Shown here one piece after another: positions 36,316 to 45,870 of a DNA stretch of 64,000 nucleotides; position 1 is the first letter of the stretch, and every line of letters begins with the position of its first letter. The notes under the pieces were generated by a model. The model was not told the DNA's origin and ran no database searches. It worked only from the letters and a program-made list of their open reading frames with translations. Both the position numbers and the translations under genes were made by a program. The DNA is from Hyphomicrobiales bacterium (GTDB lineage Bacteria > Pseudomonadota > Alphaproteobacteria > Rhizobiales > Rhizobiaceae): the NCBI GenBank assembly GCA_900471815.1, contig UICE01000009.1:62001-126000 (forward strand). The letters are read 5' to 3'.

Positions 36316-36552
36316 ATGAACCGATTTGAAGGCCCCGGCTCTCGCGAAGCCAAAATTCGCTATCTAGACGGTGACTTTCAAGTCCTGTCTCCGGGGGCCT
36401 ATGTCCTGTGCGCCGTCACTGGGGAAAAGATTGCTATTGATGAATTGAGGTACTGGAGCGTCGCGCGGCAGGAGCCCTATGTGGACGCACATACTTCTTT
36501 CAATCGGGAGTTGCAGGAAAATCCTGACATGCGTCAGCGGAACAAGGCTTGA
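36316..36552 (+). CDS. DUF2093 protein
   Basis: 78 residues, conserved in Hyphomicrobiales. The body RYLDGDFQVLSPGAYVLCAVTGEKIAIDELRYWSV is compact and beta-rich; one Cys is present. No function is known. It shares a 4-base overlap with the lipoprotein gene that follows. Confidence 0.85.
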   Translation: MNRFEGPGSREAKIRYLDGDFQVLSPGAYVLCAVTGEKIAIDELRYWSVARQEPYVDAHTSFNRELQENPDMRQRNKA

Positions 36553-37001
36553 GCGTGTATAATCGTCGAACCCTCCTACTTTCGCTCATCGGCATTGGCC
36601 TTACCATTAGCGGTTGTGCCACCAGCAAGGAGCCGCCGACCTATAGCGGACCAACCAAGACTATTCGCGGTTATTTGCAGGGACCGCCTTATGCCCGGCT
36701 TGGTGCAAGCACCGTTGTTTTCATAACGGCTTATGATGCGACAGGTGGCGTTACAGGTTCCATGCCAAAGATCGGCGCGACAAGCTTTACCCTGAATCGC
36801 AATGGCTATTTCCCGATTGCCTATGAGATCGAGATTCCCGCGAGTCATGCCGCTCCCCGCATTTCGCTTGCCGTTGAAATGCGCCAATATGGCAGGGTAA
36901 CATTCACCAATGATCGACAATATAGTCAAACGATCGGACGTAATCTCGACATACCCGTAAGAGAAGCACCGCCAAGGGTCAAAACGCGCAACTATCTATA
37001 G
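36549..37001 (+). CDS. YbaY/YscW-like lipoprotein
   Basis: 150 residues from TTG at 36549, overlapping the DUF2093 stop (TTGA); GTG at 36555 is an alternative. The signal ends in a lipobox ISGC, and the mature domain (RGYLQGPPYARLGASTVVFITAYD; NGYFPIAYEIEIP) resembles the YbaY domain, which is related to the YscW pilotin family and presents a small beta-sandwich. Probably anchored to the outer membrane; no partner is known. Its 3' end overlaps that of lpxK by 6 bases. Confidence 0.8.
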   Translation: MSVYNRRTLLLSLIGIGLTISGCATSKEPPTYSGPTKTIRGYLQGPPYARLGASTVVFITAYDATGGVTGSMPKIGATSFTLNRNGYFPIAYEIEIPASHAAPRISLAVEMRQYGRVTFTNDRQYSQTIGRNLDIPVREAPPRVKTRNYL

Positions 37002-38027
37002 AGTTTTAAGGATGCGCGCCTTGGCGCGTTCCCTTGTATCGCGAATAATATTATGCGCGGTTTGCGGATGGCTGAAAACAAGTTCCACATCCAGAACGAG
37101 CGTTTGCGTCGCCAACTCCTTGGTCACAGCACTTCCGTCAAACAATCTGACATGATCCTTTGCGGTCGTGATCAAGGTAAGTTGCTCTTTGGCTGCGTCC
37201 TTCATCAAATCAGCAGCGTCCTCATCCGTATAGGGATGGTGATCTGGAAAGGATTTGGTCTGTGCCACATTTAGTCCGGCTTCGTGCAAGGTCCTGAAAA
37301 ACTTGGACGGATCGCCGATGCCAGCAAAAGCCAATAAGCGCCCCTCCTTTATCTGCGCAATGTTTTGTGGTTGAAGCACAGACTCATAAATCGGTTTTGC
37401 CGCCCTCGCAGCGCTGCGAACAAGCTGGTCGGCACCGCTGGCAGTGCCTATTCTGAGCAAGGCATCTGTTCGGACCAATTGGTCCGTGAGCGGTGCTCGT
37501 AGCGGCCCGGCGGGCAGGACTTTCCCGTTGCCAATTCCACGGCCCGCATCGACCACCATAAGCGCATAGTCAAAATGGAGGCGGGCACTCTGAAAACCAT
37601 CATCCATGATGATGAAATCACAACCCGACGCGATAAGCGCTTTCGCGCCAGCCACACGGTCGGCGCACACGACAACGGGTGCATGACGCGCCAGCAGAAT
37701 CGGCTCATCGCCAACATGGCGCGCGCTGTCTTTATCCGGGTCGACTTTGTGCAAGCCGGAAAATGCACCGCCATAGCCACGCGATACAATTCCTGGCTTC
37801 AGGCCCATTGAGATCGCTGCTTTGGCGAGAGCAATCGATGTTGGTGTCTTGCCCGCACCGCCAACAGTAAAATTACCGACGCATAACACCGGAACAGAGA
37901 CGGATGGCGGCTTGGCGCGCCGAAGACGGCGACCGGCAACTGCGCCGTATATGTTGGCAAGAGGACTCAAGGCTCGCGCGCGCCAATCCGGCTTTTCCCA
38001 CCAGAATGGAGGTGCTTCTGACGTCAT
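36996..38027 (-). CDS. lpxK: Tetraacyldisaccharide 4'-kinase
   Basis: 343 residues from the ATG at 38027, which overlaps the waaA stop by 4 bases (ATGA). It phosphorylates the lipid A disaccharide at the 4' position at the inner membrane. The P-loop is VGNFTVGGAGKTPTS, with a hydrophobic N-terminal anchor ahead; DDGFQSARL and DAGRGIGNGKVLPAGPLR are further LpxK signatures. It ends a tight five-gene envelope operon. Confidence 0.96.
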   Translation of the reverse strand: MTSEAPPFWWEKPDWRARALSPLANIYGAVAGRRLRRAKPPSVSVPVLCVGNFTVGGAGKTPTSIALAKAAISMGLKPGIVSRGYGGAFSGLHKVDPDKDSARHVGDEPILLARHAPVVVCADRVAGAKALIASGCDFIIMDDGFQSARLHFDYALMVVDAGRGIGNGKVLPAGPLRAPLTDQLVRTDALLRIGTASGADQLVRSAARAAKPIYESVLQPQNIAQIKEGRLLAFAGIGDPSKFFRTLHEAGLNVAQTKSFPDHHPYTDEDAADLMKDAAKEQLTLITTAKDHVRLFDGSAVTKELATQTLVLDVELVFSHPQTAHNIIRDTRERAKARILKTL

Positions 38028-39346
38028 TTCCAAGCGCTTTCGCGATTGGAAAGTCGAGCCTGCAGCACCAAAGGCTGCAAATAGGGCTCAAGGGCTGTCA
38101 TGGTTCGCGACAGTGATCCGCGCATGTCCTCGACTGTCTTCAGCCCCGCATCAATCATAATCTGCCGTTCTGCCGGATTGTTGAACAGGTAGTTTACCGC
38201 CCCTGCCAGCATATCCTTGTCGCGTACAAGTTTGGCAGCACCATTTTTGATCAAGCGTTGATAGGAGTCACGGAAATTCTGCACATTGCGACCCGAGAGA
38301 ATGGCCGATTTCAGCATAGCCGGTTCAAGAGGATTTTGGCCACCTTGCGCAGTCAGAGAGCGGCCAACGAAGGCAATCTCTGCCATCCGCAGATAAAGAC
38401 CCATATCGCCGATTGTATCGCCTATGAATATATCGGTGTCCGCATCGATCGGATCATTGCGGCTGCGCAATGCAACCTTCATTCCCATCGTTTCTATCAG
38501 AGCTGCTACCTCAGCAGCGCGATCCGGATGCCGGGGCACCAGGATCGTCAGTAAGTCGCGATGCCGGGCCTTGAGCATCTGATGCACCTGAGCGACGATT
38601 TCCTCTTCGCCCTGATGCGTAGAGATGGCAGCCCATGTCTTGCGCGGGCCGATCATCTTTTGAAGTGCGGCCAATTGCGAATTGTCCACCGGCGGAACGG
38701 CCGTATCAACCTTCAAATTGCCTGATACTGTCACCGGCCGTGCGCCAAGCGCACGGAACCGCTCACCATCAACATCTGACTGCGCGACAACGTGAGCGAG
38801 ATTTTCAAACAGCGCCTCTGCGATCGATGCACGCTTGTTCCACGCCGCGAAGGAACGGTCCGACAGGCGTCCATTAACGAGAACCTGCGGCACACGTCTT
38901 GTTCCAAGCTCGAGGATCGTCATCGGCCATATTTCAGACTCGCATATTACCGCAAGATCAGGCTGCCAGTGGGTCAGGAAACGGTCAACCGCAGGCTTGA
39001 GATCAAGTGGCACATACTGGTGAATGACACGATCCCCAAGACGATCCTGAACCATTTTCGCCGAAGTCACCGTGCCGGTGGTCAAGACGACATGGATGCC
39101 CATTTCGACGATTGCTTCGACCAATGGTGTGACAGCCGATGTTTCGCCAACGCTGGCGGCATGAACCCAGACCAATGGTCCAGAGGGTCGAGCCACGCTG
39201 GCAACACCATAACGCTCGCCTTGACGACCGCGCTCTTCCTTGCCCTTGCTCGCACGGAAAGCAACATAGGCTCCCACTACGGGGAAAATTATAGCACCCG
39301 CCCACCGGTAGGTGCTGAGTGCCAATCTGGCCCACTTCTCACTCAT
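38024..39346 (-). CDS. waaA: 3-deoxy-D-manno-octulosonic acid transferase
   Basis: 440 residues. N-terminal membrane helix, then the GT30 glycosyltransferase with LVWVHAASVGET (catalytic acid region), PQVLVNGRLSDRSF and FVGRSLTAQGGQNPLEPA in the donor-binding part. It adds Kdo from CMP-Kdo to lipid IVA. ATGA overlaps at both ends with its neighbours show translational coupling. Confidence 0.96.
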   Translation of the reverse strand: MSEKWARLALSTYRWAGAIIFPVVGAYVAFRASKGKEERGRQGERYGVASVARPSGPLVWVHAASVGETSAVTPLVEAIVEMGIHVVLTTGTVTSAKMVQDRLGDRVIHQYVPLDLKPAVDRFLTHWQPDLAVICESEIWPMTILELGTRRVPQVLVNGRLSDRSFAAWNKRASIAEALFENLAHVVAQSDVDGERFRALGARPVTVSGNLKVDTAVPPVDNSQLAALQKMIGPRKTWAAISTHQGEEEIVAQVHQMLKARHRDLLTILVPRHPDRAAEVAALIETMGMKVALRSRNDPIDADTDIFIGDTIGDMGLYLRMAEIAFVGRSLTAQGGQNPLEPAMLKSAILSGRNVQNFRDSYQRLIKNGAAKLVRDKDMLAGAVNYLFNNPAERQIMIDAGLKTVEDMRGSLSRTMTALEPYLQPLVLQARLSNRESAWK

Positions 39347-40143
39347 ATCGCGCCATCCACCAGTGTATGAACACGAAGCGTATTCGCATTCAGGCTGTCC
39401 GTCAGTTCAACGCGCTTAGCTTCAAGCATGGCATCATCAGCATCCTGGGGAACGAAAATCGGATCTCCGACAATCAGTCCTGACTTGCCGAAAGGCAATG
39501 GAACAGTTGTCTTATCCCAACTCTTTTCAAGAACTTTCCGTCGCGAGGTCAGGTAGCAAATTGGGAGAATTGGACGGCCCGATAATTTTGCAAGCAGAAT
39601 GACGCCTATGCCTGATTGGCGAGGCGTACCATGGGGGATATCAGCAATCATTGCAGCAGTCTTGCCATCCTTCAATGCCTTTTTTAGGGCAAGCAATGCA
39701 CGTGCACCGCCTTTTTCAGCCCCCTTTGCGCGGTCCCTACCGCCTGAACCGCGAATGATCTCAACACCGAAACTTTCAGCGACGCGCGCGTTTAATTCGG
39801 CATCCTTGCTGCGCGAAAACATTGCAACAAACCGGACATTGCGGGGCATGAGAAACGGCGCCATCAAATGCTGGCCGTGCCATGCAACCGCAATAAAAGG
39901 TTCGCCGCCACGCTTCATATCTTCGACATCAGACGAACCGGCGAGCCGAGGATTTGTAGCATTCACCAGCCGGAAAAACTGGGTAATAAGCCAAACTATC
40001 ATTGTCCGCACAACCGGCGAATTTGCCAAAGGACCACGGACAGAACGCCAGAACCGCTTCAGCAACCCGTTTTTCTTCTTAGGCGAAGATTTGGAAGCTA
40101 ACATAATTTCGCTGGTCGGCATTTCATCGTTTTGTCGTGTCAC
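39343..40143 (-). CDS. DUF374 lysophospholipid acyltransferase-family protein
   Basis: 266 residues from GTG at 40143, four bases after the DUF4170 gene; an ATG seven codons later is possible. Central motif AVAWHGQHLMAPFL resembles the acyltransferase block I (H-x4-D/E-like), and IADIPHGTPRQSGIG is typical for DUF374. It sits within the Kdo/lipid A genes in most alphaproteobacteria; lipid A late acylation or processing has been proposed for relatives, but this member is unproven. Confidence 0.83.
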   Translation of the reverse strand: MTRQNDEMPTSEIMLASKSSPKKKNGLLKRFWRSVRGPLANSPVVRTMIVWLITQFFRLVNATNPRLAGSSDVEDMKRGGEPFIAVAWHGQHLMAPFLMPRNVRFVAMFSRSKDAELNARVAESFGVEIIRGSGGRDRAKGAEKGGARALLALKKALKDGKTAAMIADIPHGTPRQSGIGVILLAKLSGRPILPICYLTSRRKVLEKSWDKTTVPLPFGKSGLIVGDPIFVPQDADDAMLEAKRVELTDSLNANTLRVHTLVDGAI

Positions 40144-40147
40144 ACGA

Positions 40148-40396
40148 TCAACCTGATTTGCCCGTTACCGGATCAAGCAGCTTGTGCATATGGACGATGA
40201 AATAACGCATATGCGCATTATCGACTGTTTGCTGTGCTTTGGATTTCCAGGCGCGCTGTGCGGTTTCGAAGTTCGGATAAATTCCGACAATATCGAGATT
40301 GTCGAGATCGCGGAACTCGACGCCGCCTAACTTCTTAAGCTCCCCGCCGAAAACCAGATGCAGCAGTTGTTTTGTATCCGAGGTTTCTTCGCTCAT
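40148..40396 (-). CDS. DUF4170 protein
   Basis: 82 residues. The sequence FGGELKKLGGVEFRDLDNLDIVGIYPNF... AWKSKAQQTVDNAHMRYFIVHMHKLLDP is the DUF4170 pattern, a small alpha/beta protein conserved beside lipid A genes in Hyphomicrobiales. Function unknown; its fixed location suggests a link to lipopolysaccharide assembly. Confidence 0.85.
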   Translation of the reverse strand: MSEETSDTKQLLHLVFGGELKKLGGVEFRDLDNLDIVGIYPNFETAQRAWKSKAQQTVDNAHMRYFIVHMHKLLDPVTGKSG

Positions 40397-40441
40397 AATT
40401 ATTATCCAGATGATTTGCCAGATTGGAAGATGTCAGTCTGT

Positions 40442-41251
40442 TTAACCGAAGGCAGTGTCCGCTACAATGTTCAGCATGTTATCCATTAGTAGACCACTTG
40501 CCGCAACCAAAGCGCCGTGCCGGTAATCGCCTCTTTGAGTATTGCGCAGACCGTAGGTGAGTGCTTTGCCTTTTGCTGTCAAGACATTGCCGCCCGCTTC
40601 AGACAAAATGAGATCGGCAGCCGCCAGATCCCAATCATGGGAGTTCGGTCTTACGAAGGTCCCAGCAAGGTCGCCCCGCGCTACCATCGCCAGCCTATAG
40701 GCAAGCGACGCTATATGAGGGGCGCGTTCAATAGAGCCAAGAAATGATTCCGGCAGCTTATTGAGAAATCCTCCCGGCGCAGCAACTTTGAATGGCCGGC
40801 TTTCCGCCTGGGCATGGATGGGACTGCCGTTCTGATCAGCGCCCTCACCCGGCACGGCACTTATCGTCTCATGACGAGCCGGACACTCAAGAACGCCCGC
40901 CACCGGACGGCCATTCTCAATGACGGCGACACTGACGCACCAAACATCAACACCTTCGATGAAAGCACGGGTTCCATCTATTGGATCGACAACGAAAAAG
41001 CGTTGCCTGGGTGAATCTATACGCTCATCAAGCGTCTCTTCAGATATCCAGCCATAATCAGGCCGTGCGGTCAGCAGCACATCCTTGAGATATTTATCCG
41101 CGGCAAGATCCGCTTCGGTAACAGGGGAATTACCGGTCTTGAGCCATATCTGGGGCGATTGCCCATAAAAGGACAGGGCTACACGGCCAGCGCCTATTGC
41201 TGCCTCACGAATCAGGTCAAGATCTGCTCTGTTTTGGTCATTTTCCGGCAA
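40442..41251 (-). CDS. Inositol monophosphatase-family phosphatase (CysQ-like)
   Basis: 269 residues from TTG at 41251, overlapping the pmbA end by 14 bases; no better start is seen. Metal-site motifs: WISEETLDE, DPIDGTRAFIEG and HDWDLAAADLILSEAGG. This fits 3'(2'),5'-bisphosphate nucleotidase (CysQ) or a related sugar-phosphate phosphatase; which one is undecided. It precedes DUF4170 in the envelope operon. Confidence 0.87.
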   Translation of the reverse strand: MPENDQNRADLDLIREAAIGAGRVALSFYGQSPQIWLKTGNSPVTEADLAADKYLKDVLLTARPDYGWISEETLDERIDSPRQRFFVVDPIDGTRAFIEGVDVWCVSVAVIENGRPVAGVLECPARHETISAVPGEGADQNGSPIHAQAESRPFKVAAPGGFLNKLPESFLGSIERAPHIASLAYRLAMVARGDLAGTFVRPNSHDWDLAAADLILSEAGGNVLTAKGKALTYGLRNTQRGDYRHGALVAASGLLMDNMLNIVADTAFG

Positions 41252-42587
41252 GAGTCATGCCTTCTATAAGGAGCGTTGGGCTGGCAACGCTGAAATTGCG
41301 ATCAATATCATTGGCTACCGTTAAATTAAGGAACATTTCTTTCAAATTCGATGCCAGTGTTACCTCGCTTACCGGGTAAGACAGCTCACCGTTTTCAATC
41401 CAGTATCCGCTAGCGCCACGGCTATATTGGCCGGTTATCATGTCAACACCCTGCCCAAACAGTTCCGTGACATAAAACCCTGTGCCAACGGCGCGGATTA
41501 ATTCGTCCGGCGTTTTTTCGCCAGGCTCGATAGCAAAATTGGTAGATGACGGCACGACAGTCGAGCCCGAGCGTGTGCCGCGCCCGTTCGTGGTCAAACC
41601 CAATTCCTTGGCTGTAGACGTGGAGAGCAACCAGTGCTTCAGCACCCCATTTTCAACCATGTTCAATGGAACGCCCTCAAGGCCTTCGCCGTCGAAAGGG
41701 CGAGATCCAGAGCCCCGCACCCGCAATGGATCATCAGAGACATAAATAGCGTCGCTGAGAATTTTCTCTCCCATGCGATCTTTTAGAAAGCTGGTTTTGC
41801 GGGCAACCGATGCTCCGTTGATGGCGCTCGCCAAATGCGAGGCAATGCCACGCGCCACGCGCGGATCGTAGACGACATTGACCCGCCCCGTCTGCGCCTG
41901 ACGTGCATTCAGCCGCTTGACAGCGCGCGCGCCAGCGGAACGTCCGATAGCGGCAGCATCTTCCAGCTCACCATAATAAATACGCGACGAGAAATCATAG
42001 TCGCGTTCCATCGCGGTTCCAGTGCCTGCGATAGCACTCACCGAACGTGAAAAACGTGAGCCATTATAATACCCGGCAAACCCTCCCGAAGTGACCAGAA
42101 CCAACCCGCCCATGCCGGCAGATGCCGAGCCACCGCCAGAATTGGTAACGCCTTCGACGCTGAGCGCTGCTTCCTCTGCGGCAAGCGCAGCTTCAGTCAA
42201 TTGTGCGGCATCGACATTGGTTGGATCGTAGAGCTCAAGATCACGAATATTGCGCACGAGCTGTTCTGTTGCCGCTAATCCTTCGTAGGCATCATCCGGC
42301 GAAACCTTGGCCATTGCGACAGCTCGTTCAGCCAGAATCTTGGGATCAGAGCCCGTATTTGCGGAAATGCTCGCGATCTTGCGGCCGACAAAGACCCGCA
42401 ACGAAAATTCGTCACTTTCCGAAGATTCGGTCGACTCCACTTTGCCCAACCGCACGTTAACGCCAGTCGAGCGGGAGCGCACCACAACGGCATCTGCCGC
42501 ATCAGCACCAGCACGCCTTGCGGCCTCTACCAACGCTGTGGCACTGTCTACAAATTCGCGGGAATTTACCGGCTCGACCATATTCAT
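41238..42587 (-). CDS. pmbA: TldD/PmbA-family protein
   Basis: 449 residues from ATG 42587; ATGs at 42581 and 42605 are also possible. Typical PmbA parts: VEAARRAGADAADAVVVRS at the N-terminus, VGRKIASISANT, and the C-terminal FAIEPGEKTPDELIR. PmbA is the partner of the metalloprotease TldD in peptide (microcin precursor) maturation and in antitoxin degradation. It lacks a metal motif itself. tldD is not in the window. Confidence 0.87.
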   Translation of the reverse strand: MNMVEPVNSREFVDSATALVEAARRAGADAADAVVVRSRSTGVNVRLGKVESTESSESDEFSLRVFVGRKIASISANTGSDPKILAERAVAMAKVSPDDAYEGLAATEQLVRNIRDLELYDPTNVDAAQLTEAALAAEEAALSVEGVTNSGGGSASAGMGGLVLVTSGGFAGYYNGSRFSRSVSAIAGTGTAMERDYDFSSRIYYGELEDAAAIGRSAGARAVKRLNARQAQTGRVNVVYDPRVARGIASHLASAINGASVARKTSFLKDRMGEKILSDAIYVSDDPLRVRGSGSRPFDGEGLEGVPLNMVENGVLKHWLLSTSTAKELGLTTNGRGTRSGSTVVPSSTNFAIEPGEKTPDELIRAVGTGFYVTELFGQGVDMITGQYSRGASGYWIENGELSYPVSEVTLASNLKEMFLNLTVANDIDRNFSVASPTLLIEGMTLAGK

Positions 42588-42724
42588 CTCTAAGGTTGAT
42601 TGCATGAGAGGATGCGAGGACTTATCTGACAAAGCCAGACGATGTACTCCACCCTATATGGTGCAAATCAGGGTCTATCAAGGCAAACGCGCGCAACATT
42701 TTTTAAGGTCCGGATCACGAGCAC

Positions 42725-44557
42725 ATGCTTTCACAGAGCGGCAACCTCTACTATCAGGCACTTGCACTTCTTGCAGGGGCGATTATTGCGGCCCCGCTTT
42801 TCAAGCGTCTCGGTCTGGGGACCGTGCTTGGCTACCTTGCCGCCGGGCTGCTGATAGGCCCCCTTGCCAACCTAATCACAGATGGCGAACAGGTCCTTCA
42901 CTTTTCAGAACTCGGCGTGGTTTTCCTGCTTTTCGTCATCGGCCTTGAACTCAAGCCATCACGTCTTTGGACATTGCGACATGCAATTTTTGGTCTCGGC
43001 GCAGCGCAGGTAATCGTTACCGGCGCTCTTTTGACCGGCTTGATCGTTGCGCTTGCCCTTATGAATTGGCAGGCCGCCTTGATCACGGGATTTGGCCTTG
43101 CCCTCTCATCGACAGCCTTTGCCATGCAGATTCTGGAAGAGCGCGGCGAAACGACCATGCCTCACGGACAGACATCATTTGCAATTTTGCTGTTTCAGGA
43201 CCTGGCGATCGTCCCGCTTTTGGCCATGGTGCCTGTCCTTGCACCGGGCTCAGCAACGCATGAGGCAGATCCGCTGGGCAAATTTCTCATCGCCGTTATC
43301 TGCGTTGGAGCGATCATTGCCGTTGGTCGCTATCTGCTTAATCCACTTTTCCGGTTTATTGCCAATACCGGCGCACGCGAAGTCATGATCGCCGCAGCCT
43401 TGTTCGTGGTTCTGGGGGCGGCGACGCTGATGCAATTTGCCGGTCTATCAATGGCTATGGGTGCATTCATTGCCGGTGTACTCTTGGCTGAATCTTCCTA
43501 TCGCCATGAGCTTGAAGCCGATATCGAACCCTTTCGCGGCGTGTTCCTCGGCCTTTTCTTCATGGCTGTCGGCCTGTCTCTCGACCTTGATGTCATTTTG
43601 CAAAATTGGCAGGCAATTCTTTTGGCTGTACCGGTTTTCATGGCAATCAAGGCTTTGGTAGTTTACCTGCTCGCCCGGATATTCCGCAACAATCACAATG
43701 ATGCGATCCGTGTTGCGTTTTTCCTGCCACAAGGCGGTGAGTTTGGTTTCGTCTTGTTTTCGGCAGCAGCTGCCGCAGGCCTTATGACCGGTTCGGCTGC
43801 CTCAGAACTCGTTGCGGTAACAACGCTTTCCATGGCGGCAATGCCTTTATCGGTTGCCCTTGGGAATCGTTTTCTGGTCGATCACAACAAGAAGGATGAG
43901 ATTGACGAGGACTTTGACGGGGCTGGTGCCGACGTCATGATGATCGGCTTCTCGCGCTATGGGCAGATTGCAGCGCAAATTCTTCTGGCGGGCGGCAGCG
44001 ACGTTACTGTTATCGATGCCTCAGCCGACCGTATACGCGCGGCGAGCAAATTCGGATTCCGCATCTATTTCGGCGATGGAACCCGAAAGGAAGTGCTGGA
44101 AGCTGCCGGTATAAGACGGGCCAAGATTGTGGCAGTCACCACGCATAAGAAAGAAACGACAAACCAGATTGTTGAAATGATTCAGGCCGAATATCCGGAT
44201 ATAAAGCTTTTTGTACGATCTTACGATCGCGTACATACGCTGAAGCTACGCGCTCGCGGCGTCCACTATGAGCTGCGTGAAACCTTTGAATCCGGCCTGG
44301 TGTTCGGGCGGCGAGCGCTCGAGGAACTCGGCGTTAGCGAAGATCTCGCCTACGAAATAGTGCAGGACATTCGCCAACGCGATGAGGACAGGCTACACCT
44401 GCAGGCGGCAGAAGGCCTGTCTGCAGGTAATGATCTTCTTCTTACGCGACCGGTAACACCCGAGCCTTTGGTCAAGCCAACACGTGAGGCTCAACGTATA
44501 GACACAGTTCCGGACGAGGAGATCGACGCCAAACCTGTGCCAACGCCGGCTGAATAA
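42725..44557 (+). CDS. CPA2 monovalent cation:proton antiporter (KefB/KefC-like)
   Basis: 610 residues: about 12 membrane helices (residues 1-380), then a TrkA-N/RCK nucleotide-binding domain (VMMIGFSRYGQIAAQILLAGG, VTVIDASADRIRAAS) and a Pro-rich tail. The helix-5 region RFIANTGAREVMIAAALFVVLGAAT and the later FRGVFLGLFFMAVGLSLDLD match KefB/C. Exchanges K+ (or Na+) for protons, usually gated by glutathione adducts or nucleotides. No ancillary kefF/kefG-like gene is adjacent. It converges with the M16 gene (2 bases). Confidence 0.9.
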   Translation: MLSQSGNLYYQALALLAGAIIAAPLFKRLGLGTVLGYLAAGLLIGPLANLITDGEQVLHFSELGVVFLLFVIGLELKPSRLWTLRHAIFGLGAAQVIVTGALLTGLIVALALMNWQAALITGFGLALSSTAFAMQILEERGETTMPHGQTSFAILLFQDLAIVPLLAMVPVLAPGSATHEADPLGKFLIAVICVGAIIAVGRYLLNPLFRFIANTGAREVMIAAALFVVLGAATLMQFAGLSMAMGAFIAGVLLAESSYRHELEADIEPFRGVFLGLFFMAVGLSLDLDVILQNWQAILLAVPVFMAIKALVVYLLARIFRNNHNDAIRVAFFLPQGGEFGFVLFSAAAAAGLMTGSAASELVAVTTLSMAAMPLSVALGNRFLVDHNKKDEIDEDFDGAGADVMMIGFSRYGQIAAQILLAGGSDVTVIDASADRIRAASKFGFRIYFGDGTRKEVLEAAGIRRAKIVAVTTHKKETTNQIVEMIQAEYPDIKLFVRSYDRVHTLKLRARGVHYELRETFESGLVFGRRALEELGVSEDLAYEIVQDIRQRDEDRLHLQAAEGLSAGNDLLLTRPVTPEPLVKPTREAQRIDTVPDEEIDAKPVPTPAE

Positions 44558-44559
44558 AC

Positions 44560-45870
44560 TCAGGATTGCGGCGGCCCGACGATCAACACGGCAGGGCTCG
44601 TCAAAAGCAGTTTTTGTGCCGCAGCCTTGACCTGCTCAAGCGTTACAGAGTTGATAAGATCAGCGCGTCTGTCGATATAATCACGACCAAGCTTTTGATC
44701 CTGCAAACCAACAAGAGTGCTGGCCACCGCTGACGATGAATCCAGATTGTTTACGGCATAAGAGCCAACCAGATACTTCTTCGCCTCAACCAGTTCTTCT
44801 TCTGTCGGCCCATCCTTGGCCATGCGCGCAACCTCATCTTTCAGAATTTGCAAAGTCTCATTAGACCGATCAGCACGTGTCGCGGTCGAGATTATCAGCG
44901 CGGACATATGGTCCTTGGTCGCAAGGGTCGAACCCGCGGAATAGGCAAGGCCACGCTTTTCACGAACTTCATTGTAGATACGTGAAGAGAATGTGCCGCC
45001 ACCCAGAATGTGGTTCATGATGAAAACCGGAAAAAAGTCCGGATCCTGACGGCGGACGCCCGGATAAACCATTGAAATTGACGTCTGGGGCAAGACATAA
45101 TCCACCCGCGTGGTTCGATCCAAGCCCAGCTTTGCGTCGCTGACGGGTTCAAGCTGTGCCTTCTCAGGAAGATCGCCAAATACCTTGTCCAGCAAAGCAG
45201 CGAAATCCTCAGGGCTGATGGAGCCGACCGCTGCAACAATCAGATTATCGCGGGCAAAATTACGTTTGTGGAACGTGGCAAGATCATCATGCGTTATAGT
45301 GCCCAGCGTCTCCACTTTACCTTCCGACTGACGGCCATAGGGATGCGAACCATAGAGGGCTTCAGCAAATTTGCGCCCTGCTATAGTGTTGGGATCGCGC
45401 TCGGACGCCTTTATTCCAGCCACAACCTGCTGGCGAATACGGTCAATAGGAGCTTGATCGAAGCGTGGCTTATTGACAGCGAGAGCAAGCAAGTCCACAG
45501 CAGCATCACGTCTGTCCGAAAGCATACGTACTGTGCCGGAGATCGCATCATCATCGGCGCTGAAACTCATTTCAGCACCGACATCATCGAGCTGCTGTTG
45601 AAATTTTTCGGAATCCAGATCGCCCGCGCCTTCGTCAAAAAGGCCGGTCATCAGATTGGCTATCCCATCCTTACCTGATGGGTCTTGCGCAGAACCGCCT
45701 TTGAACGAAAAGCGCATGGAGATGAGCGGGACGAAATCGTCCTGCACCAGCCATGCCCGAATGCCTTTGGGCGATACTACTTCCTTGATTTCGACGGCAT
45801 AGGCAGGCGCGATGGCAATGGCGGCGAGCACAAACGCAGCGGCAAATCGCTTCATGATGGATGCACTCAT
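44560..45870 (-). CDS. M16-family peptidase homologue without the zinc motif
   Basis: 436 residues with a signal peptide ([17 protein letters not shown]). At the expected HxxEH place the sequence reads [14 protein letters not shown], so zinc ligands are missing, as in the non-catalytic half of paired M16 enzymes. Its ATG overlaps the upstream peptidase stop by 4 bases. It should form a periplasmic dimer with that protein. Confidence 0.88.
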   Translation of the reverse strand: MSASIMKRFAAAFVLAAIAIAPAYAVEIKEVVSPKGIRAWLVQDDFVPLISMRFSFKGGSAQDPSGKDGIANLMTGLFDEGAGDLDSEKFQQQLDDVGAEMSFSADDDAISGTVRMLSDRRDAAVDLLALAVNKPRFDQAPIDRIRQQVVAGIKASERDPNTIAGRKFAEALYGSHPYGRQSEGKVETLGTITHDDLATFHKRNFARDNLIVAAVGSISPEDFAALLDKVFGDLPEKAQLEPVSDAKLGLDRTTRVDYVLPQTSISMVYPGVRRQDPDFFPVFIMNHILGGGTFSSRIYNEVREKRGLAYSAGSTLATKDHMSALIISTATRADRSNETLQILKDEVARMAKDGPTEEELVEAKKYLVGSYAVNNLDSSSAVASTLVGLQDQKLGRDYIDRRADLINSVTLEQVKAAAQKLLLTSPAVLIVGPPQS

